Shown piece by piece: positions 11,922 to 23,282 of a stretch of DNA of 64,000 nucleotides; position 1 is the stretch's first letter, and each line of letters begins with the position of its first letter. The notes beneath the pieces are model-generated. The model saw nothing but the letters and a program-made list of their open reading frames with translations, was not told the DNA's origin and ran no database searches. The translations under genes were made by a program, and so were the position numbers. The DNA comes from Didymella arachidicola (lineage: Eukaryota; Ascomycota; Dothideomycetes; Pleosporales; Didymellaceae), in assembly GCA_016630955.3 (NCBI GenBank), contig CM049995.1, positions 1,240,001 through 1,304,000 on the forward strand, given 5' to 3'.

Positions 11922-11969
11922 CAGTGTCTGTGCGCGTGCCGCCCATGTTCGCGTGCCGCCCACCCCAAC
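11922..11969 (+). repeat. Left terminal inverted repeat, 48 bp
   Basis: It pairs with 13996-14043 with a single mismatch. The repeat contains an internal direct duplication of the 12-mer gcgtgccgccca, spaced by five bases, which suggests two transposase-binding sites at each end. Confidence 0.95.
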
Positions 11970-12010
11970 TGTGCAACACCATACTTTTGATTCGTGCGCC
12001 CACCACAACA

Positions 12011-13900
12011 ATGCCCGGAATTAATGATGCACTACGGCAGATCAGTAATTTAAAGCCTAACAAAAAGATATCCTATCGCAGCATCGCAAAGGATGCGCGT
12101 TGTGATCGTTCAACGCTGTCGCGCCGTCACCAAGGTGTTCAGGTGGATGTCACTACTAAGAACGTCAGGCAGCGCAAAGTAACACCACGACAGGAGGATG
12201 ACCTTGTGCAGTACATTGTAGGGCTCACAGAGCGACACTTTCCTCCTACAAGAGAGATGATAAAGGATTTTGTACGCGGAATGGCCCATGTTAAGGTCTC
12301 TAAGACTTGGGTTACGCACTTCCTCCAGCGACACCGCAATGTGCTTTCGAACCGATGGGCCTCTCCCATAGCTGCCAATTGTCACGCCGCTGACTCCTAG
12401 GGCAAGTACAAGGCGTATTTCGACCTTCTAACGCACCAAATAAACAAGTACTCCAGCAAGCCTCAGCATACGTACAATATAGACAAGAAAGGCTTTATGG
12501 CAGGCGTTATTAGCAAGCAGAAGAGGGTGTTTAGCAAAGCTTCGTTCAAGCGCAAGCACGCTCGGTAGAGCTCTTATGATAGCAGCCGCGAATGGATCAC
12601 GCTTATAGCATGTGTGTGTGGCGATGGTACAGCTCTTCCCCTAAGCCTTATATTTTAGGCTGACTCCACAAACGTGCAATCGAACTGGGTGAGCAATATT
12701 GACAAGAAAAAGCACTCAGTCTATACCGCAGTCTCCCCCTCTGGCTGGTCGAACGACGACGCAGGCTTAGGCTGGGTTAAGCAGGTGTTCAACCCACTTA
12801 CAAAGGAGAAAGCTCGAAGAAAATGGCGGCTCTTGATTATGGATGGGCACAGCAGCCATATAACGATGGACTTTCTATCTTATTGTGCTGAGGAGCGCAT
12901 ATTGGTACTTATATATCCTCCGCACAGTACCCACACTCTGCAGCCGCTTGATGTGGTATGCTTCTCGCCATTAGCAACCAACTACTCTACAGTTCTTGCG
13001 AATCACCTCCACAACAGCCAAGGCTTAACGCTAATTAAGAAAGGTGATTTCTTCAAGATCTTCTGGCAAGCCTGGACGCAAACATTTACTGAGAAGCTTG
13101 TTCTCCGCTCATTTAAAGCAGTGGGGATCGCTCCGCTCAACCCCAACGTGATACTTAACCGCTTTACCCCCAGCCAAGCAGAGGCAGCTGCAGCACAAGC
13201 CTTCAATGAAGCTAACGACTGGCGATGAAATGACAGGATTTGGCGGCAATCGGTGCAGGACCCGACTGCGGATGAGGCAAAGGAGCTGCGGCAAACCCTT
13301 CACCAGCTTACGAACCAAAACGAGCTGCTGAAGATGGAGAGAGACAACTTACAAGATGCTCTCAGTCACGCAAAGAGTAAGTCTGCAAAGAGCAAGCCTC
13401 TGCCGCTTATTCAGCGCAAAGAGACTCGCTCAAAGACACAATGGTACTTTCCCTGGGGTGTAAATAAGGCTCAACACCTTCAGAACGTATTTAAGCAGGA
13501 GGAGAGGGACAACAAGTTCCTCAAATATACTAAGCGAGAGCTCCGTGAGTCTAACAGGAAGCTAAAGCAAAAGCTTGATGCTGAGAAGAAAGCTGCTGCT
13601 GCAACGAGGAGAAAGGAGGCTGCTGAGCGAGCCCAGCTGAAGCGCGAGGAAGCAGCTAAACGCAAAGCTGAACGAGAGCGTCAAAAGCAAGAGCGCGATG
13701 CTGCAGAAGCTATACAACTGACCCAAAGAGGCAAGCGGAAAGCTTCACAGTCTGCAGCACCTAGAAAGAAGCAGAGTCGTGGTGCTGCAGCTGCGCGTAG
13801 TCGTCTTGTTGCTACGGCGCGTTCCCCAACACCTCCACCTACATACAACAGCCGTGGCCGCAAAATCGCTCCACGCAAAAAGTTTGAGCCAGGGAATTAA
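12011..13900 (+). pseudogene. Pogo-type transposase, four in-frame stops
   Basis: The frame runs from ATG 12011 to TAA 13898 without an indel. Order: N-terminal psq/HTH DNA-binding part (residues 1-60), a CENP-B/Tc5-like HTH (VTPRQEDDLVQYI), then the DDE_1 catalytic core. The presumed acidic triad is present: Asp of NIDKKG, Asp of LIMDGHSSH, and Asp of LQPLDV. The usual NxDExG is altered to NIDKKG. A long basic coiled-coil tail (Lys/Arg/Glu/Ala, about 13470-13800) ends the protein. Stops are TAG at 12398, 12566 and 12656 and TGA at 13226. All three TAGs could come from CAG by a CpA to TpA change, the RIP preference; at 12656 the family normally has Gln. Not expected to be functional. Confidence 0.92.
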
Positions 13901-13995
13901 TTAGGATAGTTAATGGAGTGCTGCTCCAAATTTTCTTGCGATGATAGCTATTGTGCGTGGCTCTACAGCTCCATCTGTCTACACTGCGTAAAGTG

Positions 13996-14043
13996 GTTGG
14001 GGTGGGCGGCACGCGAACATGGGTGGCACGCGCACAGACACTG
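13996..14043 (-). repeat. Right terminal inverted repeat, 48 bp
   Basis: This is the reverse complement of the left end apart from one position, where the plus strand carries T for an expected C, a transition in the direction RIP or cytosine deamination would give. It is followed directly by the TA duplication at 14044-14045. Confidence 0.95.
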
Positions 14044-14045
14044 TA

Positions 14046-14816
14046 ATGTGGGGCTGCGCGTCGCGTACTCGCGCGCCTTTCTCTGCCGTCCTCTGCCGTC
14101 TCCTTCCTCCTGACCACCTCAACATCACATCAGTGTATTTGCCTTACTTGCTCTACTCAGCCTCTTGACATCAAAGGCTCATGACGCTGATAGTCGATTA
14201 CCTTACACTACGCGGCCGTGATGTTGACAATCTTACCACAAGAGAGCCTCAACACAGCTGGCAAGGTTGCGTTCCTGGTCCGCCGTCTTGTCCGGTGCGA
14301 TGCTCGTGAATCGTCAGACAAGAAGGCTCCACGGCCATGTTCGTCTGCCTCTGCCTCGGTGTGGCATTCATCACATGCCTCAAGTCATTGACCATGCTTT
14401 CCTACGCCCAGCTATAGAGCCTCTAAACGCGGAGAAACACCAACAAGCCATCAGCAGATGGTATGGGGTTACTCTGTGATCTTGCGGGGGAAACTTAATT
14501 TACCTACCGAGGTAGCACAGGAGACGCCGATTCGCAACAGGACTACTCGACATGAGCCGTTGCTGAACTAAACATCAAAGAGCGTACCGAACGGGCTTAG
14601 GGTTGGCACTACTACCTGGATTGGCACGCCAGGCGAGCGCCTTCACCAACTATGCTGTAGATCTGTGTTGAGATCTATAGACGGCTCTCGTATAAACTCA
14701 TAAGCTAATTGTAGACGATCTGGGGTGCAGCAAACATGGAGAAAGCTTATAAAGGTATATCACCGTTTGAAGTAACACGAATCTCACCTGTACGGCCTTG
14801 AACAACAACTAACATC
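14046..14816. other. Intergenic between transposon and carboxylesterase
   Basis: Apart from the TATA box listed separately, I see no gene or repeat in these 770 bp. Confidence 0.6.
14748..14755 (+). promoter_or_regulatory. TATA box of carboxylesterase gene
   Basis: The motif tataaagg lies 69 bp upstream of the start codon at 14817. It is a close TATA consensus at a normal distance for an inducible fungal gene encoding a secreted enzyme. Confidence 0.55.
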
Positions 14817-16572
14817 ATGGCTCTTCCTGCTGTCAAGTCTTTACTTAATCTCCTGCTTTTTTCGGCCACAGCTCTTGCTGCACCAGCTGTTGTTAATCCA
14901 ACAGTATCCATATCTGCAGGCACCATTGTAGGGACAGCAACGAAACCCGCCAACCAACCGTCACTCACAGCCTCTGCCAATGCTTACCTTGGAGTACCGT
15001 TTGCGAAGTCGCCACCGGAAAGGTTCAGCCCGCCAGAAGCAGCATCTCCATGGTCTGCACCGTTGCAGGCTCAAGCTGTTAAGCCAGCATGCATTCAGCA
15101 GTTTTCTGGCTCCAGTCAGACCGTGACGAAGCAGTTCTTCAACAATCCTAATGGGCCAGCCCCCGAAGAGAGTGAGGATTGCTTATACCTCAATGTCTAC
15201 ACCCCACCAGGTGTGACGCCTGAGAGCAAGAAGGCTGTCATGTTCTGGCTGTTCGGGGTAAGCAGACAGAACCTTGCTGAAAGTTCAAATACATTGACAA
15301 CATCAGGGCAATCTCCAATTCGGCACTGGCAGTCTCCAGTACTATGATGGTAGTTCCCTAGCTATCACTCAGGACGTCGTAGTTGTCACTATCAATTACC
15401 GCACCAATAGTATGGCTTCTCTCCGTGCATCATGAATTGCGGGATTCCACTGACAGAGCTTAGTCTTCGGTTTCTCCAACTCACCAGAGATTCCGTTCGG
15501 CTCCCAGAACTCAGGCTTCTTAGACCAAAGATTCGCGCTCCAGTGGGTGCAACAGAACATTGCTGCCTTCGGCGGCGACCCCACGCGCGTGACCCTCTTC
15601 GGCGAATCCGCAGGCGGCGAAAGTATCAAGCAGCTTCTTGCCAATCCGCCGTCTCCACGCCCCTTCTCAGCTGCCATCCTTGAGAGCGAGAATGCAGTCT
15701 TCACCAGCAGTGGTCTGGCAAGCTACAGCCAAGTTCTCGCAAATTTTGGCTGTGCAGACATCGCTTGCTTGAGGAAGGTGGACGCTCTGGCAATAAAGAG
15801 TTATATTGAAGCAAACAGCCTTGATTTTCCACCTGTAAATGGTGATGGAACATCCATAGACGATGTCAGGCCTAGCATTCTGTCAAAGAAGTTTGCCAAT
15901 GTACCAACGTTTTTCGGTACCAACTTGAACGAAGCACGTGTCTTCCTCGCCGTGCTGGGCCTCGACAATGGCACTGCAGTGGTCGATGACGCGTTCACAA
16001 GCGTTGGTATCACAGATCCAAAGGTCAGGCAGAGTATCCTGGCTGTGTACGCCGCACAGGGCATCGTGGATCTCTACTTGATTGCCGACCGGTATGTGAA
16101 TATCACAACTAGAGGTCTGGGCTTACAGAAAGACAGTATTCTCACCGACTTAATCTTTACATGCTCCACTAGTACCCTGTCCTCCTTCCTAGCTCTGAAT
16201 GGCTACACAACTTACCGCTACCGTTACGATGCGTCCTTTCCAACGACATCCATATTCGCCAATTCTGGTGCATACCATACCTCTGAGATTCCTGAGGTCT
16301 TTGGAACCTACCCAGTCAGCAACCAGTTCGGCTCCGTCACCACTGAGCAGATCGATTTGAGCGCTTTCATGCAGAAAACATGGGCTGGGTTTGCGAAGAA
16401 TCCCGCAGGGGGCGTGGGATGGCCTAGAGTAGGCAGCGCACTCGGGAAGGAGCTGGGGTTGTTGGGAAGCAATGGTAACAACGGAGTGACCGTGGTGAAC
16501 ACTCTTGTTGCAGACTACCCGTGTCCTGTGTATGCGCCACTTGGAGATGCGTTGAAGTTCAACTACAGATAG
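14817..16572 (+). CDS. Secreted type-B carboxylesterase/lipase
   Basis: Three exons, 14817-15257, 15307-15409 and 15464-16572, give 550 residues; both introns are GT-AG and about 50 nt. Residues 1-21 are a signal peptide (hydrophobic LLNLLLFSATALA then APA). The alpha/beta-hydrolase fold of the COesterase family follows: the EDCLYLNVYTP motif near residue 125, then the nucleophile elbow GESAGG with Ser230. Glu338 (NLNEARVF) and His453 (AYHTSE) sit where the acid and base of the catalytic triad belong. Length is normal for the family. It probably hydrolyses esters or lipids outside the cell; the substrate cannot be read from sequence. A TATA box stands 69 bp upstream. No defect is seen. Confidence 0.93.
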
Positions 16573-18435
16573 ATGCGCGGTCTATAGTCAGGAGACTGGC
16601 TATAAAGCATTTCCTCGGACACCAAGATTTCTAAGCTTTCTAGGTGAACCTCTGCATCGGGGTGCACTGTTGTGTCAGCGAGCTCTTTTCGATTGCCTAC
16701 CTTGGATCGAGGTAAACAAATGATCATGAGCGGTTCCTACTAAAAGCCTTTGGCAGCGACGACCTTGGGTCTTGCTACACGAAAATCATTTCCATTCCGC
16801 TATAGTGATCATCTCTTGTAGTTGTACGTGGTGCGTTCGCTGTAGTGCATCATCATTCTACTTCAAATAAGAGGCGAGACAGTCATGCATGCGTTGCCAT
16901 ACATCTTGTTGTCTGGTCTCTTCGCCCTATCAGCAACGGGACTACATCACTTCTCGGCACACACTCCCGCTGAGCACTTGCTTGACTTTGTATACGCACG
17001 CACGGAAAGTTCACTGGTCCAAGCCATAACAATCAAGTGGAATGACGGGAGCTAAGCCCCGCGTGCCACTCAGGCTGCACTCGTAACATTAAGCTTAACA
17101 GATCTTCACTCGAGAGGTCGTCCATGCGTATCAGCCTCTTTCGCACACCGTGACGTCTGTAACAACCCTTGGCTCATATCCATGTTATTGTGTGAATGGC
17201 ATCAGATGACGAAAAGATTCGCTGAACAATGCTTGTATAGGGTCTAGTAAAGCCATTCCCTTGGAGACTTGAACCTAGTAGCTCAACGATGTTTTGATCT
17301 CAGAACTGGAGCGAAGACGCATATTCTGTAATAGGTATTGCGAGAAATCTCCCGAGCACAAGGCTTTTCATTTGCAAGAAGCTTGAGAGAAATGCCTTGA
17401 TCATTAAAACGACAGCACGGTCAAGATCCTAACACTACACCTTAGCAACAGGGTAGTGATGATCTAAATAACTCCTTTCTAAGGCGAAAGGCTGCTCTTG
17501 AAACCTCTCCAGCAGGTGGATCTCCCTCGCTAACCACGTGGTACTGTAGCTGCTTCCCGGACTAACATCGCTCAACACGGTCACTTGCAACTCTTGACAA
17601 CAACTCCTCATGGGAAATTCTCCATGCACAAGGTAGACCATCTGGAGTGGACGGACGCGCGGCCTGCGACTGTATCGAGGCTCCTAATGTCCGTAATGAG
17701 AAGTGGGTGTTCTGACAACTTACTGTGGCATGTCCTTCATCTGTGCCGATTGATGGTCCCTGGTCTTACTGCAGATCTTATGGTATACATGGGAACTGGC
17801 TACCGGAACGCTGTTCCGTCAAACGTCAGACCGGACTCATTTCATCGGCGATTGTCTCCACACGGAGCCGCATACTGAGCCACAAGCGTCCAAGTGTGTC
17901 AGGTAAATCAATCGTCACATTCACCGCAAGCCCGTATCTTCAATGTTACGCCAAGCAATTCGCTCAATCTGCCCCTCGGACTGCCAGGGACAGGGCTCCG
18001 TAGTTATGGCTCTCTCTCGAGCCGATGTAATGGGGGGCTCAGAGACTCAGACCCCGAGTCACACCGAGCGACGTTCGTCCGCAAAGCGCCCGATCTGCGG
18101 GGAAGACAATGGCTTCGCGCCGTCGCCTAGATCCCGTATCTAATCGAGGCTGGACTGGGCTGCCACCGTGGTAAGGCCTGTCGCGCTTGATTTACCGATT
18201 GAGGGCAATGGTCTTCAGCTGCGGTACATCTAAATCTCGGTGGTGCTAGCTTTTGGTATTGTCCCCTTTGTCACGATCGAAATGTGGATCTCAACATGGA
18301 TTGGAATTCATTTGATTACTGTTCTGCTAAGCGAAGAGGGTATCAACGAGGAAAGGAAGCAAACACCTCGGCTTTGCAACCTGAGATGACGACGAGGTCA
18401 AATCGCAAGGAAGATTCTAGCATGGATTAGCTCCG
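16573..18435. other. Intergenic, nothing assignable (1.9 kb)
   Basis: Only short ORFs overlapping on several frames (for example 17585-18143) occur here, none with a domain, signal peptide or plausible splice model. Confidence 0.55.
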
Positions 18436-19689
18436 TCAGCCATCCCTTCTTCGCTTGTTTGGTCTGAATTCTTCTAGACGATGTTTTTTCCACGCATGCT
18501 TTCTCATAGCGTCCGCTCTGTTGTATTGTTTCTTACAGACCCTGCATATGTTTCTCAACCTGTCCAAAGCGGTTTCGTGTGTCTGCTGTATATGCCTTTT
18601 GCAGTTGCCAGGGCCGTATTTTCCTGTGAAGACTTTCTCACAGTGCTGGCATATCGATGGTGGATAATGATGTCGTAGACTGGGAGCAGGCACATCTGGA
18701 TCCAAGGTGGTAGGTCTGTATGCCGGCGGCGCATCGTACTCGGAGCTGAGCTGTACATTCTTTGGCAGCGACTGGGGCTGACAGAATTGACGTTGGTTTT
18801 CGTAGCAATCCTGTGCTTGCGGCTTTGTTTTGAACGATGCAGCCATCGTTGAACATGGCATGATCCCAGGATCATGTCGCGCTAACTGGATATCGGAAGT
18901 GGATGTATTGTTGTAAGACTGTAGGTGAGAGTCACAAGACCACGAGATCGTGCCAACCGCACTCGGGTCGTTCATCCTCGGATTGTACGACACTGCTGTA
19001 CGAGCCTGTAAGTACGCGGGCGGCATCTGTCCCCGTTGTGCTTGTGACCAAGACTGGAATGAAGAGCAATTTGATAATGCATGGGCTGATATCGGCGTTG
19101 TAGCGAGAGACGATCCATAGGAGGTGGCCGTAGAGGGTGTTGCTGGAGAATGTTGCGGTTCACTGGCCCACGACCCGTAGTGCGCAAAGATCTGGCTCTG
19201 CTTAGAGTATGCACATGGTGATACAGCATCCAGATACATTTGCGAATTCCAGTTTTGGTTATAGCTACTGTCCGCATCTGACACCGGCGTGAATGGAGAT
19301 ATAGGTGATCGTGTGGGTGGCGAATGGTCCGATATCAACTTCGGCACACTATACTGCGATTGCGGAACTTCGAGTCTTGGGAGTCGTGGTAAGTTCGTTT
19401 CTGGCAGCGGCGCAGTTCTGCGAAGCGCAGCGTTTTCGTCTGATTTGTAGTATCCGTGATCTTGCTCTGGCGCGGCTGGGTAACTCATTCGTTGACCCCA
19501 AGGAAACGGGCGTGACGGCTTCTCTCTGTATTCTTCGTATGGCTGCTCGAGCTCAACCCGAGAAAATGAGGCGAATGATCCGGGCATTTCATAGAAAGAT
19601 GCAGTACCTTCGACTGTTGAATTTCCGGCTGGCAGCTCCGACGCTCCGCCACAGTACTGATAGACTTGACTCTGGTTGTCTGAACACAT
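18436..19689 (-). CDS. C2H2 zinc-finger protein, probable transcription factor
   Basis: From the first in-frame ATG (19689) the product is 417 residues. Two fingers lie at the C-terminus: Cys347 to His371, with a long loop (VFTGKYGPGNCKRH), and a standard finger Cys382 to His403 (CRVCKKQYNRADAMRKH). A very basic tail (RPNKRRRDG) may be a nuclear signal. The preceding 340 residues are Ser/Pro/Gln/Tyr-rich and likely disordered. The frame stays open for 270 nt upstream of 19689 without an ATG, including a basic RRRKSIHRRIGRFF segment, so a spliced 5' exon could add about 90 residues. The first finger's spacing is longer than usual, and it may bind RNA or protein rather than DNA. I cannot name an orthologue. 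Confidence 0.8.
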   Translation of the reverse strand: MCSDNQSQVYQYCGGASELPAGNSTVEGTASFYEMPGSFASFSRVELEQPYEEYREKPSRPFPWGQRMSYPAAPEQDHGYYKSDENAALRRTAPLPETNLPRLPRLEVPQSQYSVPKLISDHSPPTRSPISPFTPVSDADSSYNQNWNSQMYLDAVSPCAYSKQSQIFAHYGSWASEPQHSPATPSTATSYGSSLATTPISAHALSNCSSFQSWSQAQRGQMPPAYLQARTAVSYNPRMNDPSAVGTISWSCDSHLQSYNNTSTSDIQLARHDPGIMPCSTMAASFKTKPQAQDCYENQRQFCQPQSLPKNVQLSSEYDAPPAYRPTTLDPDVPAPSLRHHYPPSICQHCEKVFTGKYGPGNCKRHIQQTHETALDRLRNICRVCKKQYNRADAMRKHAWKKHRLEEFRPNKRRRDG

Positions 19690-22600
19690 CTTAGATATGC
19701 GGAGGAAAAACCGACCGATGCGTCTGTGGATGCTCTTTCGACGACGAAGCTGAGTAGAGCTGTTTGCTGCAGAGTCGGATTCTGAGGCGCTGGGTTGTTC
19801 GCCCGCTGGATTGGAAGAGGCCTTCGAATCGATTGGGACAGCGTTCGTTATTTTGTGCGTGGCGTCTATAGCGACTGTAGTTACAGTTATATTACTGGCC
19901 GCAGTATGGTTGGTCGATGCCAGTCTGTTTGAGTTAGCTGTTAATCGCACGGTCTGCAAGCATTGTCAAAGGAGTACCCACTCACTCAAGTGTCAGCTTT
20001 CGTGATTCAATCAATAGCCGCATTTTGCTAAACATTCGAAGCTCTGTGAGTTCTCGCAGGAGCGAAAGAGCGAAACTTTATCATGGCATCCCAAGAAATC
20101 GCGAAACGCGAATCAACCACTGGGGGTGGTGTATGCGTCCCCTGGAGAACTCATGGGACAAACCGAAGGAATGAAACAGGTTCGCAATCCCCCGAGCAGC
20201 GCCACGAGCAAGACACGTACGATGGGCGCCATCTGGCGACACTCCGGGTTTTTCCGGATGCATGTACAGGCAGGGCAAAAGAAGGCAAACATTGTCGAAG
20301 TACCTTGATTGGTCATGCGTCAGTCGAGTCACAGTGGATCATCGATCGGTCGAGGTGCATCTAGCAGGAAATCTGATGTTCAAGGTGGCATGAAGAAAGG
20401 CAACCATGCAGCAGAGCAATGAAATACCTCGCTTTGAATCGCCATTGGTGAGTTCCGTTAATAGTTCATTTGTGCTTCAGGCCCGAAGATTGTCTGGATC
20501 CGTTAGCTTTTGTGCAGTCCACAGCAATGGAATGGTAAGGCACACTCAGATGTATCAGGATCTCAATGAGACGCAGTCACGAGCCGGAGTGAAGCACTAG
20601 CCTCAAGTGGTAGTAGGAGTGAGGATCCTTCACCGGCGACGACACGGGTTGGTGTCATGCACATCTTTCGAGGGCGAACACCGAGGTAAGGACCGGTGAC
20701 GGTAGACTTTGAAGGCGGAAGCCTGAGGGCGCTGCGCAATGCTTGGCAGGGCACGAAGCTTAGTAACAAGTCCGGCAAAGAAGGCGCCCGGAGGGTCGTG
20801 GTTGCGTTATCGAGAGTCTTCTGCAGAATTCTGAGGGACTGTACTCTACTACACAGAGCTAGCCATGGGAGGGAAAAGGTATTGGCGCTTGATTAGTGGT
20901 CGACGAATAGCAGTCCCTGGGAGAAAATGCAGCAACATCATCGCAATTGACACAGTGCTGTCAATGTCGACTTGTCGAAACTTCTCTTTCAATTGATGGA
21001 GGCATTCCCATATGATATCCTCATCTCCAGAATCTATTTTCAGCCCCAAAGATGCTCTTACCACGTTCTGGAGATGAGGATACTATTCTTACATCTCAGC
21101 AAGTACCATGACACGACCCATCGTTTGGGGGCCGAATCATCATGGAGGACAAGGCATACTCGAGGCAGTTTGCAACAACCATATCGAGGTAGTGGTCAGA
21201 GCTAAGCGTATCGACAATGCCTGTTGTCGACCGACTGGCTCGGGGTAACCGGTGCCTGTGGAACGCATCCACATCGCAGCTATTCCTGCATCAGGGAAAT
21301 GCTATAGTGGATTACGAATCAATGAACGCACACAAAACAACCTGTAACGAAGGACTCATTAGCTGCCAGCTCATCGATTCCTTCGGGACTGAACACTAAA
21401 GCTAGTGCCTACTACCCTTGAAACCGGTGAGCGAAGAGGGAAGTCATGCTGTTTTGGGCGGTCGCTTGTACATCTTCACCCGCTCTATTGCTGGATGAAG
21501 ATGACTTCTCAATGAAGATTTTCAGCTTTCGTAAGGATGCAGCGCGAGGGTTTTGGAAAAATTCATTATGGTGAGGGTTGAGGTTGTGGTGTGTTGTGAT
21601 ACCCCCGCTTTCCATTTCGGGCAGAAGCTCGTTGTTTACACTATGACGTCCTTTTTCCCTTCTCCAAGACACCCTCAGGACTCAATTCCCACACCGCACG
21701 CAAATTGCCCTGTTATCCGTAGTAGATCTTGATTCAATGCGTTTATCGCTCGTCGCTGCAATGGGCATCTAGATACTCAGCGCTGCCGCTGAGCCCCGCT
21801 CAAGATTTCTGCCTGGTACCTTGAACATCAGGCGCAGAGGCCGCATTGCCGCCATGCCTGCGATTCGTCCCTTGCCCTTCTCAATATTTTGCCGACTTGA
21901 TAGAGTCACATGCTGTACAAGATGACCAGAGAGGAAGGAGCTGCAATGTTGAGGAGCGTCTTTTGCCCTATGCTAACCCAACCTTGGAATGCTACTGTTG
22001 ACAACGAGGACAATGGAGTCCTTCTCATGACGACTGGTCATTATTGTTCAAGTATCTGCTACAAGCGAGATTGATTGCATGTACCAAGTCCTCTAGAGTA
22101 TGTGTCTAAAGACTTGGCGGAGGCATAGATGATGTTGACCGGTGAGGGGACCTGCATAATCATCGGCATAATCGCAGAGCCGCAACATTGGATTTCCGAG
22201 ACCTCGCAATGCCCTCGATTTCGTGATTAAGAAATCTCTCGTCTTCAAACTGCTACACCTAGGCCAAAATATAATGATATCATATAGGGAAAGATTTTTT
22301 TTTGGGGGGGGGGATTATGGACACTTAACATTATTCGTAGAAGTACAAATTCATAAACAGTCAACTAGCAAACCGTGAGACAGAACAGTACGAAGTCTGG
22401 ACCACCTCCAGCCAGCAGAGGGGAGATATGACAAAACCCACGAACGCCATTTCCCAGCCTTGTCAGATGCTCGAGATCCTACGATACAACGCGGGCGCTC
22501 CGAATGCTTATGCCTGCACCTTCAAGCGCTACTACTGTACTCCCATCACCAGATGCACAGCCTTTCGACTAGTGCCCTCAAATCGGCCCCAATTATGGTC

Positions 22601-22703
22601 CCTCAATCTTACTTCTCACTTGTAGAATTGACCGGCAGCCCTCGAAGATTTTGAGTGTATATATATGCCTCCTGCTCATGCTCAACTGCTGCATATTGCT
22701 CTC
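19690..22703. other. Intergenic, nothing assignable (3.0 kb)
   Basis: The longest true-ATG ORF (20083-20364, plus) is 93 codons with no recognisable family and is overlapped by open minus frames. A T9G10 tract is listed separately. The promoter of the C2H2 gene should lie in the first few hundred bases. Confidence 0.5.
22295..22313. repeat. Homopolymer junction T9-G10
   Basis: Nine T are followed directly by ten G in a non-coding stretch. Such tracts are prone to length change and sequencing error; no function is implied. Confidence 0.85.
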
Positions 22704-23282
22704 TCAGGCGCCTTGCACCCGTATCTTCTTGCTTTTCTTTCCTGCCTCATTGTGCTCCGATTTGTATGGAACGCTTGCGATACCATGGAACGGCTTCTCG
22801 CGCATAGCTTCGCGCTCCCACCTCTTAATACTGTCGCCTGATGCTCTTGGTGGGTAGGGTTGCTGAGATTGATACGGGGGTCGAGCGTGTACTCCGCTAT
22901 GGGCATAGTTTAAGGCTGGGTTGTTCATGACACGATACACGTCGTTATTGATGGCGACTCGGTCTCTCACAACCTCATGGTGGTGCTGATATGGAGGAGA
23001 TGGCTTTCGCAGCTGGACAATGTGAAGATTTTGGCCAACATCTGCTTCGAACTCTTCTGGGCTAGGATAACCATAGCGATAGGGGTCATGATGGTGGGCT
23101 TGTTGCGAATGCGCGACTTTCTCTGCGATTTCCTGGTAGTGTATAGCCTGAATCTATCAGAAAAAGTGATATCACTTGATGAATGCAAGTAGTACCTGAG
23201 ATCTTGTATTGGCCGCAGCCGAATGACCATTTGTGTGCTGACCGTAGTGATAGTGATCGGAATGATGGGACGTGGATGGCAT
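22704..23282 (-). CDS. Small His/Tyr-rich hypothetical protein, spliced
   Basis: Two exons, 23196-23282 and 22704-23153, join across a 42-nt GT-AG intron into 178 residues. The start is an ATG at 23282, and the frame is clean to a TGA. The N-terminus is dominated by His, Tyr, Gln and Ser (HHSDHYHYGQH), with further His clusters (QQAHHHDPYRYGY, PPYQHHHE). The middle has an ordered-looking stretch (VVRDRVAINNDVYRVMNNPALNYAH). The C-terminus is basic (GKKSKKIRVQGA). No signal peptide or membrane span is visible. I do not recognise the family. Metal binding is possible from the His content but is inference. The intact two-exon frame and strong composition argue for a real gene. Confidence 0.68.

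Larger units (their letters stand above)
11922..14043 (+). mobile_element. Pogo/Fot-like Tc1-mariner DNA transposon, 2122 bp, inactivated
   Basis: The element has 48-bp terminal inverted repeats with one mismatch, begins CAGTG and ends CACTG, and is flanked on both sides by TA (11920-11921 and 14044-14045), the target duplication of the Tc1/mariner superfamily. Inside is one transposase frame from 12011 to 13900 in the same phase throughout, broken by four in-frame stops. Length, ends and protein content match fungal pogo/Fot-type elements. The near-perfect ends suggest a fairly recent insertion, while the stops show that this copy cannot encode its own transposase. It could still be mobilised in trans by an intact relative. 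Confidence 0.93.

Noticed and set aside
20113..20316. Small secreted protein candidate (minus strand)
   Set aside because: A signal-like leader appears only if one assumes an unsupported intron; the opposite strand is equally open.
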